Assembly: GCA_963971405.1 (NCBI GenBank)
Contig: OZ020492.1
Span: 9,176,001 to 9,240,000, forward strand
Source of the DNA: Psococerastis gibbosa
Taxonomy: Eukaryota > Arthropoda > Insecta > Psocodea > Psocidae
DNA length: 64,000 nucleotides
Direction of reading: 5' to 3'
The translations under genes were made by a program, and so were the position numbers. The notes below the pieces were generated by a model. It did not search any database. It saw only the letters and a list, made by a program, of their open reading frames with translations, and had not been told where the DNA came from. The first letter of the stretch is position 1. The number at the start of each line of letters is the position of its first letter. Positions 15,101 to 22,970 of this stretch are shown here, piece by piece.

Positions 15101-17789
15101 GGATAACTTAATGTTTCACTACCGGTACTTGAATAATAATTAATATTGCCAGTCAAGTATAGTTGGTATTGGTCTAGTAAAATTATATTTTTTCTTTTTA
15201 ATTCCACATTAAAATTAATTACGATAATACTATAATCGTAACTTCTCAGATTTTAAGAATTGGAAAATGAAGAAATCTGAATTTTCGTGATAATATTATT
15301 TCCGGATTTTCGTAGTTTTGCGGAAGTGGTGAATGAAATCATGGATCGATATTTCCATAAATTTGTCACGATTACTAAAGTGTTTTCGTTTGGTAGGATG
15401 CTAGTAGCGGACAGCCTCTAACCCTTGCGGTTAGTGCACACACCGGTTTTTCATATTAATAACCCGTTGAATAAGCGCTCAACGAGACGATGGGTCTGAT
15501 AATTTAAGGAAGGACGGTTTTTTTTTTTCCTTTAAGTCACAGGCTTTTCGACTAACGGAGTGCAAAGGAATACTATTTATCTACTCCTTTATGTACAAGA
15601 AAAAGCATTGAAAATCTACGAAATGTATGTGTTTGAATATTATTTACTCATCAGTTACGTAATAATAAAAAAATTAAAGCTGATAAAATACATAGATACT
15701 AATTACTTAATGTATCTTTATAATTACAAAGACTTCCACGGCTGACGTCGAAAAAATTGGACTAGATGATGAAACAATTTTATTATTTAAATTCGGATTG
15801 ATGTACGTTGGTTGTTCAAAAAGGTGGCACTTTCTCGATCGACCACAGCCCATCAGTTGGGATTATACTGTTTCATCATCTAGCCATGTGTTTTTACAAA
15901 ATAAGGAGACGCTTAGACTTGCGGCAATTCTTTTATCTACTTAATCTACTTTCCCTCTTACTACCTTATTGCCCCTACTCAAAAAAGTTTTGGCTCTGAC
16001 ACATTCCACCTCTTGCATCTATTTTCTAATCAATAAGCATATTTGGTTCACCTTGTACATTACTCGCACGTGCGCCAGTCACACGTTACCGAAATTGGCA
16101 AGTTACTTTTCGCTTTCTTCTTTCATTTCTACAATAGTTTGTGTTAATATTATAATTATAATTAATAATTCGATTCGCCAAACTTAGCGCTTGCTGAAAA
16201 CATTTTATGAGGGAAATTTTCCAATTTTTCTGAACGTTTGCCGGACACCGCATCATGTATAGGTACATCGATAAATATACATATAAACTTTTCATTTCAG
16301 ATGGATATGAAGACAATTTCGTTTTTTTCATTTATAACCTTTGGCATTTATTTAATACTCTCTTTTATATTCGATATTTAAGTCAACTGGCCAGGTAATA
16401 TGAAGTCTTGGAGGCGGTGTTTCGTGTTTTAACCCCTTCAATACGTGTTCGCCAAAACTAACATTTCAGTTTACCTAATAATTACCATTGTTGTTTTCAT
16501 TCCATGAGTGTCATGTTTACTGTTATTTGGGTGCTAACAATTAAATCATAATGTGGTTTATTAAGGATTTAAAAAAAAATGTGTTTGCTTGTGATAACTT
16601 CTAATTTTCACATGGTGACATTAATAACTATTGACGACCTGTGTGGTTTATAAAATTAACATAAATAAACAAGCGCATAAAATAGAAAATATCTGTATTT
16701 GATTTCTAGTGACTACAATAGATAGGAGTTTGAATAACTTAGGGCTGAAAAATTTTACTTTAGTTTTCTTCTGAATCGACTATGCCTTCTTTCTCTGTAG
16801 TGGGCAGCTCTTGGAAGTATCTAGCCCCCGTATAGACAGCTTTACACTCATACTTGCTGGTTTTGTGTACAGGACTGTGGCGCCTATAGAATATTTCGCT
16901 TCGCAAAAATATATTACGACTCCACTATTTGCGTGTGATTGGCCATCAACAGTTACTTCAGTTGGCCTTCGCCAAAAAAATGAAAACTTCTGTTTGGTCT
17001 GGGAAATTGAAGTACAAAAAAACACGGGGCAACTAGAACATTTTGTTCGTTTGTGAGACTATTATATGTTATATATTTTTTAAATAAGCTATTTTTCCGC
17101 ATGTGCACATATGCTAGAATCAGTTTTTTTGTCTTTTCAATTAATCACGTGACACGCTACACTACTAATTATTTTTAAGAGCAGCATTCTACTGGAAATT
17201 TAAGTCGTAGAGCCACCAATGATTTCTTATTAGTTTGAAGAATCTTTCCTATGAATTTTGGATTAATAAAATGTTGCCTTCTCATTTAGGCCACAGTTAT
17301 GAAAGGCTCAAAAAAAGTCTTCAGTGTTTTTTTTCACGCCTTCCAAAATTGTTGGTCTGAACGACGCATCATTAATATCATAATGTTAATCATAATTACA
17401 ATGCTCTATCCTATAAGAAGTCTTCTATCTCTAAGATCAATATTTTCTCTGAAAAGTAATGTTAAATATAATACAGATGTACATTACCTTATCGTGTAGT
17501 TCACTCCTGTGGGCAATTAACAGTAAACATTTATCGTCTTTATTATATCTTATCAATCCTTGATTAATTATGCAACAGAAAAAGTTTTTCTTTCTATTCC
17601 AGCACCTGCTGCATTTTCTGGCGTAAGAGTCTAATTTCACTAGGTTGGCTTAGTATTAGAAAATAAGTCATTACTAATAGTTGTTATTTATCAAATATCT
17701 TGTATTTTCAGGATCGCTTCATAGCCCTCATTATTGGAGTTGTGGTATGCTTCGTTGGGAGCTACCTTTTGGAGAGTTTTGGACACTAA
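52..17789 (+). CDS. Slmap: SLMAP-like tail-anchored coiled-coil protein, 5' incomplete (13 exons seen)
   Basis: Sarcolemma membrane-associated protein is a tail-anchored subunit of the STRIPAK phosphatase/kinase scaffold that helps restrain Hippo signalling. Exons: 52-118, 699-765, 1513-2239, 2894-3021, 3290-3401, 4269-4507, 5311-5530, 11087-11248, 12462-12559, 13214-13289, 14273-14412, 14657-14773, 17712-17789. All have AG/GT borders and every junction phase agrees, giving 742 codons and a TAA stop. The first exon begins [11 protein letters not shown], matching the end of the FHA region of vertebrate SLMAP, and exon 3 has the [15 protein letters not shown] coiled coil that follows it. The last exon encodes a hydrophobic tail ([18 protein letters not shown]) close to the stop, as in SLMAP. 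The middle and C-terminal exons are acidic and Ser-rich and I do not recognise them as SLMAP by sequence; they are assigned by phase and by the tail anchor. FHA-encoding 5' exons lie left of the window. Confidence 0.75.
699..765 (+). CDS. Slmap: SLMAP exon b: linker into coiled coil
   Basis: This 67-nt exon lies between a TTTCAG acceptor and a GTAAGT donor, with phase 2 in and phase 0 out, so it joins exons a and c in frame. It encodes a short linker ending [10 protein letters not shown], comparable to the LFQLSQYL segment at the start of the SLMAP coiled coil. It is too short to stand out as an ORF and was found from its splice sites and phase. Confidence 0.7.
1513..2239 (+). CDS. Slmap: SLMAP exon c: main coiled coil
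   Basis: A 727-nt exon (242 codons) starts after CTTTCAG. It is a long heptad-type coiled coil: [17 protein letters not shown], then QEASR and [15 protein letters not shown], which parallel the QEAS and EDRLLSRLE blocks of vertebrate SLMAP. I end it at the donor AAAAA/GTGAGC, because only that phase-1 donor joins the next exon in frame. Reading through instead reaches a TAA at 2266-2268, so an intron-retained short isoform is possible. Confidence 0.75.
2495..2660 (+). repeat. Dispersed repeat family X, copy 1
   Basis: This intronic stretch shares long matches (ACGACCTCATCGAT, GCTGGCAAAC, ACACGTCC.CGAT, CGGCTTCA) with 10861-11030 and, inverted, with 35800-35960. Family unknown; it may be a SINE or a LINE 3' piece. 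It explains an apparent 99-codon ORF here, which I do not call as a gene. Confidence 0.6.
2894..3021 (+). CDS. Slmap: SLMAP exon d
   Basis: Phase 1 in, phase 0 out; TTATAG acceptor and AAG/GTACGT donor. It encodes [18 protein letters not shown] and further charged helical sequence ending HHPNVK. It continues the coiled coil from exon c. Confidence 0.65.
3290..3401 (+). CDS. Slmap: SLMAP exon e
   Basis: Phase 0 in, phase 1 out; ATCATAG acceptor and GAAG/GTTTGT donor. It encodes an acidic, Gly-containing stretch ([12 protein letters not shown]) followed by the helical [12 protein letters not shown], which runs on into the next exon as a coiled coil. Confidence 0.65.
4269..4507 (+). CDS. Slmap: SLMAP exon f
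   Basis: Phase 1 in, phase 0 out; ACTTTCAG acceptor and CCAAAA/GTAAGC donor. It begins [19 protein letters not shown], extending the helix of exon e, and ends in an acidic segment [15 protein letters not shown]. Confidence 0.65.
5311..5530 (+). CDS. Slmap: SLMAP exon g, with a dynein light chain-type motif
   Basis: Phase 0 in, phase 1 out; ATATTTAG acceptor and GAAG/GTAATG donor. It is mainly low-complexity Ser/Thr/Asp-rich sequence. At 5371-5388 it encodes EGTQTD, which fits the TQT core of LC8 (DYNLL) binding sites. The 5.6-kb intron that follows is full of LINE debris. Confidence 0.6.
6761..7960 (+). pseudogene. Degenerate RTE-clade LINE, reverse transcriptase and C-terminal region
   Basis: Broken coding sequence in several frames. 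[15 protein letters not shown] and [12 protein letters not shown] (6838-7000) are hallmark RTE reverse transcriptase blocks, followed after a stop and frameshift by [12 protein letters not shown] (7078-7110). The segment with the catalytic Asp pair is missing: sequence jumps from a QG block near 7235 to the thumb-like block [13 protein letters not shown] at 7330. The end ([18 protein letters not shown], 7770-7825, and RPIGRPRM) is the usual RTE C-terminus. It lies in the SLMAP intron and cannot be active. Confidence 0.8.
8200..8705 (-). repeat. Dispersed repeat family Y, copy 1
   Basis: Read on the minus strand it starts CTTTCCAATTTATACG, contains an imperfect palindrome TTATACGTAGTATAA and continues with GGTCCCAGGAACCC-like and ACGAAATGTCTG blocks. 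It matches 42005-43140 and part of 47150-47410. Non-coding; classification unknown. Confidence 0.7.
8755..9770 (+). pseudogene. Degenerate CR1/Jockey-type LINE reverse transcriptase fragment
   Basis: Translation in changing frames gives typical non-LTR reverse transcriptase blocks: [21 protein letters not shown] (the catalytic Asp pair is degraded), [13 protein letters not shown], then [13 protein letters not shown] and LQKLC, and further on [12 protein letters not shown] near 9440. These are the palm, thumb and C-terminal segments of CR1/Jockey-like elements. Many stops and frameshifts. Confidence 0.75.
9771..10860. other. SLMAP intron, no recognisable feature
   Basis: AT-rich intronic sequence between LINE debris and a copy of repeat X. 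I see no coding exon with matching phase and no structured element in it. Confidence 0.5.
10861..11030 (+). repeat. Dispersed repeat family X, copy 2
   Basis: Shares CGACCTCATCGAT, CGCTGGCAAACTGGGACACG and CACCGGCTTCATC blocks with 2495-2660 and inverted 35800-35960. It ends about 60 bp before SLMAP exon h. Confidence 0.6.
11087..11248 (+). CDS. Slmap: SLMAP locus exon h, acidic Ser-rich
   Basis: A 162-nt symmetrical phase 1-1 exon, GTTTCAG acceptor and GAAG/GTATTT donor. It encodes [17 protein letters not shown], then [18 protein letters not shown]. It is probably disordered and rich in candidate casein-kinase sites. Membership of SLMAP rests on phase continuity only. Confidence 0.55.
11765..12005 (-). 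repeat. tRNA-derived SINE family C, copy 1
   Basis: On the minus strand this reads as a degenerate tRNA-like head (GCATTTCAAT anticodon-arm-like stretch, then GGAACGGTAGTTAGAATCC near the B box) and a body with GGACTAA and CACCCACTCC blocks. The same layout is clearer at 32255-32480. Pol III SINE, inactive. Confidence 0.6.
12063..12413. mobile_element. 350-bp fold-back MITE
   Basis: Two arms of about 170 bp are near-perfect reverse complements around a spacer of roughly 10-20 bp near 12230-12248. The ends read TGTACAGCCCGTAGGAAATT and its complement, and both arms carry the GGCAGCCCGAAATT block. The element would form one long hairpin in the intron RNA. I could not identify a convincing target duplication (flanks TTAAGAT and CTCTTAAT). 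It lies 50 bp upstream of an SLMAP exon. Confidence 0.8.
12462..12559 (+). CDS. Slmap: SLMAP locus exon i
   Basis: Phase 1 in, phase 0 out; GAATCAG acceptor and ATT/GTAAGT donor. It encodes [20 protein letters not shown], then a basic run [10 protein letters not shown]. It sits just downstream of the 350-bp fold-back element. Confidence 0.55.
13214..13289 (+). CDS. Slmap: SLMAP locus exon j
   Basis: Phase 0 in, phase 1 out; GTTGCAG acceptor and GAAG/GTAATT donor. It encodes [20 protein letters not shown], a further acidic segment. Confidence 0.55.
13640..13800 (+). repeat. LINE 3'-end fragment, family Z, copy 1
   Basis: Strong similarity to 63640-63790: GTTGCTGATTCATTGTCC / GTGGCTGATTCACTATCC, GGCTCCACTGTC, ATGATCTAGACCC and GGGGTTTTATGA. 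The right-hand copy ends in an A-rich tail, which identifies the family as LINE-type 3' ends. Confidence 0.6.
14273..14412 (+). CDS. Slmap: SLMAP locus exon k
   Basis: Phase 1 in, phase 0 out; GTTATAG acceptor and ATATG/GTAAAC donor. It encodes a more ordered segment ([19 protein letters not shown], then [12 protein letters not shown]) that looks alpha-helical. Confidence 0.6.
14657..14773 (+). CDS. Slmap: SLMAP locus exon l
   Basis: A 117-nt phase 0-0 exon, CCATCAG acceptor and GCA/GTAAGT donor. It encodes a helix, [16 protein letters not shown] followed by [16 protein letters not shown], probably a short coiled coil in front of the membrane anchor. Confidence 0.6.
15000..17700. other. SLMAP last intron, mostly unassigned
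   Basis: AT-rich. Contains a poly-G run (about 15055-15068), a poly-T run (about 15518) and a hairpin repeat (15759-15885). An 81-codon frame at 16811-17056 is open on both strands but lacks splice or family support, so I leave it unassigned. Confidence 0.4.
15759..15885. repeat. Hairpin repeat related to the hammerhead-bearing family
   Basis: Ends CTAGATGATGAAAC and GTTTCATCATCTAG are inverted. The interior has CTCGATCGACCACAGCCC, matching CTCGACCACGGCCC of the hairpins at 32893-33080 and 44870-45110. The ribozyme core is not preserved here. Confidence 0.55.
17712..17789 (+). CDS. Slmap: SLMAP locus terminal exon: tail anchor and stop
   Basis: Starts after ATTTTCAG in phase 0 and ends at TAA (17787-17789). 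It encodes DR, then about 18 hydrophobic residues ([18 protein letters not shown]), then ESFGH. A single hydrophobic segment within six residues of the C-terminus defines a tail-anchored protein, the known topology of SLMAP. Confidence 0.65.
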   Translation, partial: DRFIALIIGVVVCFVGSYLLESFGH

Positions 17790-20700
17790 TACCAATCTCA
17801 GGAGTATTTAACAGGTGCCAGATATTTCGATATTTCTAATTGTGTTGTTTGAATAACTATAATTTGGGGAAACTTACTGGGATCACCAGTCAAATGGCTA
17901 TATAAGGTAAACGCGATAGTGTGTACCAATATTTAATTTTTGGGAAGAGATTCCAGCCCCTATTGTAGGAATCATTGTTTAAAAATATGCCGCAGGCTAC
18001 GAACCGTCCAGAGTCAGGGACGCCAAAGTGAAGTTGCGTTTTTGCGAGAACGCTATGCAATTTACGCCAATGCTTATCTTATGGCCTAGTCCCTCCCTAG
18101 TTTATAGGTTCTCGTTCAATTTGGCAATTTGCCATCCCTAAATGCCGATGGTTTATTGTTATATTTTTATCCAGTGACTCCTACCATACGTATTACTATT
18201 ACCTACCTTTGTGTTACTTCATGTTATGTTCTATAAAAACTGGCCGAGCCCCAATTATTCATATTTGAATTGTCACTCATTCTTTGTCGTTGGGAAAGTT
18301 CTACAAAGTAAAGAAATACAAGTTAAAAATTCCTATCTCGCTGGTGTCATTCCAATACAACGCAGACGGAAAAGTTAAAATCGATTTATTATTTTAATTA
18401 TTATGGACAAATTCATCATTGCAGCGTATGATGGTTATGAGCTTCTGAAATGCTTCAGAAAGGTAAATCAAATGTTACAAAAATGCCAAGTTGCACTGGA
18501 ATATATGTTGGAACTTCATGCCAGAAGATTTTTGCATTGGAAACTCCTGTCCAGAGAGTGATCAAATCAGCTCTGAGTACCGAAAATTTACTGGAGATGT
18601 GGAAAAGCATTTAACCAAAACATCATATGATAAATTTTCCACCCTTCTGACAAGGAGTAAAAACGTCTGACATAATGGTTCTTATGATGCGTCAGGCGAG
18701 AGCTTACACTAGAGGAATATTCCATTTGTTTCCTGTGCAGCAAATTTCGATACTCAGTGCTGATTTCATTCCCCTCAAGAAAGTGGTTCCCCATGAAAAA
18801 ATCTTCTGGCATGAAGTTCCAACTTATATCAGTGTAATTGGTCTTTTTGGCAGCATCTCAAATTTTCCTGTCCAAATGCCACAGCCCCACCAGACAGCAA
18901 TCCCTTTTTGGCATATCAAGCCCGTGGATTATTACGGACATGTCACCACCGATGTAGCAGTATTTAAAACCACTTCTTAACTGGCTTTCAAACTGTTGTA
19001 TTCTCTCCAAAGAAATAAAATGGTTTGGTACCAAAATATTTAATAATTATACTTTAATTATTTATTTATTTATCATACTTACATTTAAATCCAATGTAAA
19101 TCCGTGATTCAAAATGCTTGGGCTTTTTTATGTAACTCCGCATAATCAGTGATCTAACTCCAGTTAAATAGTCTAGGATAATATTCATTCTACGTTTCAT
19201 AATTTTAAGAGGAGAACTGTAGCCAAATTTTTTTTGTCTACCCCCAGATATCAATGATTGAAGGTTTGGAGCTATGGGGCTATGTACCGACAATTATTAT
19301 TCCCCTCATCAATAGTCAAATACTCATTTAATTTATTGATCAGAACCGGAATGTTAGAAAAAGCTATAATACCCATTATGTAATATAATTGCTTTTTCTT
19401 ATACAAGAGACCACTTCGGTATTTCTGAAGACCAATTTTAATTAGTAAATTTATTTTATGCCCCTTAAAATTATTATTATTTTCCTGTTTTCAACGTATA
19501 AAACGTAAAAAAATTATTCATTGCAAGAAGAATAATCTCAATTTAATGCTCATGAATATGGAAAAAAATTCTGTACTGGATAGAATTGTTTCCAATTAAT
19601 TGAATATAAAGGATATCACATTTTTCTTTACTATATAAAATCTTGTTTTATTTCAATTATAATTCGTTTTGTAGTTACTCTGTTCTTGTCTAGTTAAATT
19701 GATACAATGAAATAATAAAAAACACTATTATGTAACTTATATTATTGCATTTTTGTTAAAAAAAGAAAAGGGTATTTTGCGGGAAATAAACGGTGCACCA
19801 ATCAATACCTAATTAAGGGGCCTTGGGAATTTAAAAAACATTGTCCTTTACTACTTTTCTTCTATTCCCTTGTAGTGCTATCATATTTTGGATGTTTCTG
19901 TTAAATATATGTGCCTAGGCCTACAGATAGAAAAAAAATACCTACGATACCTTTAACATTAGAACTTAAGAAATAAAATTGATGAAAATGGAGTGTGTTG
20001 GGTTCTCCTCTTGAATGCTTAGTTACGTTAACTCGTTTATTTAAAATTATGTTGTTTCTTTGTTTTCGCTCGGCCTATTATAATTTGTTTGGAAGGGTAA
20101 ATGCAGTTCCCATTTTTCATTTGAGATACAGATTGCGTAACAAATGCAATAATGATAATAATTTCAGCACTGCAGGTCAAAGTGTTAATTTCCATTTTTG
20201 GCATTTTATGGGTACCAGTCAAGCCATTCCTTATAGAAACGTAAAGTGTTACAAATTGAATTTTCTAATTAAGCCTAAAATTTAAAACAAGACAGTGTTC
20301 ATAAATTTTCTTCACCCAAGTGTCTTAATTCCATATGGCATACATCACACTAATAAATCACTAACTTTCCCCTGTAACTTGCACCACTTGTTCATTAATG
20401 CATATAGCTTTCATGCCTATTTTATTCATGTACCTTCCATGCCTTTTGTTTTGCTTAATACTGCCCTCACATTGTAGTACCCATTCCCAATGTATTCACC
20501 CAACAATGCAATAATTCATAACGTATAATATCAAAATCAGTGCCATTACTCAGAAGGCTTAACTATTTTTCAAAGTTAGACTAAAGGACAACCACCAATC
20601 CCTTCCTAGCTAGCTGTTGGAGAAGTGAACTATTTTCTAGCAGTGAGATATTTAGCTGACTCAGTTGTAAGGGTCACTGGGCTGTTACATTCTATGTATT

Positions 20701-21198
20701 CTGTTGTATATTATTTTGGGTCTAGTCTCTATGATATGAAGTAGAATTATTCAATGTAAACTATTATAAAATTGTAAGGAATTTTACAGTTACAATGTAC
20801 CTCTAATTCAGTTATATTTTGTAAGTGAGCGATGGATCTATGATTTACCTCATGAAACGAATTTGCATTTGTTAATTTTCTACGTAATCTAAATTGTTCT
20901 TTAACCCTCTTTGGTTTTCAGCCCGTTACGACCATGGGCATTTTTCATTTTGGTCTAAGTCATGTCTGAAGGATATGAGTTACAAATATTTTACGTTACA
21001 TACTCACTACTTCTTACAAAAAATACGCGAAAGAGCGTTAACTGTAATGTAAGAGTATTTTAATTTATAGTATGTTAATTTTCTTGTTAGATGTTCATGT
21101 CTCATTTTTGTTTCGAAATATTTTTCATAAAATCAAATTTCACAGATTGGTTGTTTGTTGAGATTTGTTCCTCTACAATTTTTGATACATGGAATGTG
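17790..21198. other. Intergenic region downstream of SLMAP
   Basis: AT-rich sequence covering the SLMAP 3' UTR and intergenic DNA. An AATAAA occurs at about 19014, but whether it ends the transcript is unknown. The only structured feature I see is the fold-back repeat at 18480-18870. Confidence 0.45.
18480..18870. repeat. Diverged fold-back repeat
   Basis: The left arm (about 18490-18610) contains GGAACTTCATGCCAGAAGAT and the right arm (about 18715-18860) contains its complement ATCTTCTGGCATGAAGTTCC. Flanking blocks (CAAGTTGCACTGGAATATAT / ATATCAGTGTAATTGG) also pair, with about 80% identity. Open frames on both strands here are by-products of the inversion. Confidence 0.65.
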
Positions 21199-21694
21199 GT
21201 CGTCACTAGTGATGTGTAACTCCGCACATTTTGTGGACTTATGTACATCTACCGGCAGTGGATTGAATCCAACGGACTGAATCCAACGGTTCACATCGGA
21301 CTACCTTGTTTCATTCTTCTGTATATTTCACAATGAATACAACTAAATCAACATTGAGCCTAGAAATAGTCAACACACTGAGACGGCACATGTCGTGTCG
21401 TCCTGAAAATTGAAATAATAATCGTGTCCTATACTTACCTTAGCACCAGCAATTGTTTAAGAAAATGCTGCGGCGTGAATTGTCATTCCATAATATAATT
21501 TGTCCTATCAACATTTACACTCTTAAATGCACGCGGTGTCATCATATGACACAATGAACAGTACATGATAGAATCGCTGACCTACCGGAGCTACATCCGG
21601 TGCATCGAGTTAATCCAGTGCCCAGTGTGCATGCGTTGTGCATTCAGTCCGTAGCAATCGATTCCACCTGGTGTTACACATCACTAGTCGTCAC
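21199..21694. mobile_element. hAT-type MITE, 480 bp, with 8-bp target duplication
   Basis: Element 21207-21686 has 14-bp perfect terminal inverted repeats TAGTGATGTGTAAC / GTTACACATCACTA. It is flanked on both sides by GTCGTCAC (21199-21206 and 21687-21694). An 8-bp target duplication with this terminus is diagnostic of the hAT superfamily. It has no coding capacity. Confidence 0.9.
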
Positions 21695-22615
21695 TATCAC
21701 CGATTGGACACAGTCATGAATTAATTTTCAGTACGGTATTTCCTAGTTTTCTTTAATAATGTGGCAAGTCGTTGTTAGTGTTAATGTGTGGAAATTGAGA
21801 GGAACGCTTCTTAATTACTTTTTACAAGGCCTCAATGATGGCTTTACGATCAATATTTGCAGTGAAACTGAAATTTGTTAAAAAGTTTGATGTGCAGGGG
21901 GTCCGTTAGTCCCCTGAAGAGTGTTTTCTTCTTAGTTCCCTCTACGTTTGATATATTCACGATGTCGCTATAAAGTCATTAATTAGTATACTTGTTTTGT
22001 CGTTGCGATACCTACGTGAATACAAGTACAAAATAAAGATTCGTTATTGCCATTTAACTCGGTTTATTTTACACCATGATATTGCACCTTTGTACGTTTC
22101 TTCGTGCCTCGATGGCCCCTCTTAGTCACGGGCACAACCAACGACAGCTTCTTCTCCGGCATAGCATACTACATGTTGGAAAAAACACTTAGTAAGGTGC
22201 TCCCAATGCGCATAGTAGGCTACTGTAGAAGACGACGATTGGAAAATGTCGCAGTGTTATATTATCACTGAGGAGGAAATTAATAGATGAGACGTTCTTT
22301 AACATTTTAACTCTTTATATTATGTGTTATCCAATCACCTCTCCATATTTTTTAAACAAATCATTTATCAATTCCCGCAACTGTGACTAATCAGTGTAAG
22401 CATAAGTCCATATAAAAAGTACAGAAACATTTCTTCTAAGGGATGTGACCAAATTGATAGGTCTAAGATCTTAATTTATGTTGGCCTCATTTAAAGGTTT
22501 TCCCCTTTCATAGCGTTTGCCTATCAATATTTTAAATTTTGGCGCCATAACAGAAAAGAGTAGCCAACATGACGCCATTAATTTCTCTAGCTAGCTGCTA
22601 GCAAGGATGTTATAA

Positions 22616-22706
22616 ACATAGATTTTAATAATAATAATATTTAATTATTTATTATAATATTATTTTATTATATTAATTATTATTATTAAAATCTATGGTT
22701 ATAAAT
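22616..22706. repeat. AT-rich perfect hairpin upstream of BNIP2-like gene
   Basis: Arms ATAGATTTTAATAATAATAAT and its complement are separated by an AT-only spacer of about 35 bp. It may be a small MITE; no target duplication is clear. Confidence 0.6.
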
Positions 22707-22738
22707 TGAACTGCTAGTAGCATTGTAGCAAAACAAGT

Positions 22739-22770
22739 CGCCATCTTGCAATCGAAACAACAAGATGGCG
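22739..22770. promoter_or_regulatory. Inverted pair of YY1-like motifs near BNIP2-like start
   Basis: CGCCATCTTG (22739-22748) and CAAGATGGCG (22761-22770) form an inverted pair 12 bp apart, about 180 bp upstream of the proposed ATG. CAAGATGGCG matches the YY1/PHO-type core often found at animal promoters. No TATA box is evident. Function is inferred. Confidence 0.45.
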
Positions 22771-22946
22771 TTTAGAGAGTTGACCTTTTATTGTTAGTTA
22801 CTAATATTATTTATATTTTGAATCATTGGATTCATTGCATTTAACAGTCTCATCGGGCTATCATGTGTGAAAATAAATATTTCACAAAATGAAGTACTAT
22901 AGTAAATCGTAGTTTTGCATCCACGCTCAAAAAGACTGAAATCAAA

Positions 22947-22970
22947 ATGCAAGTTTTTAATCCAACTGAG
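22947..22970 (+). CDS. BNIP2: BNIP2-like exon 1: 24-nt start exon
   Basis: ATG CAA GTT TTT AAT CCA ACT GAG followed by donor GTGAGA, encoding MQVFNPTE. It is the only upstream ATG I found with a phase-0 donor that joins exon 2 in frame, and the repeat of NPTE in exon 3 (ENPTEHN) is compatible. An alternative first exon cannot be excluded. Confidence 0.55.

Noticed and set aside
16811..17056. 81-codon frame open on both strands
   Set aside because: No family similarity, no splice or start context; overlapping open frames occur by chance.
18675..18980. 101-codon ORF as a gene
   Set aside because: It spans the right arm of a fold-back repeat and shows no recognisable domain.
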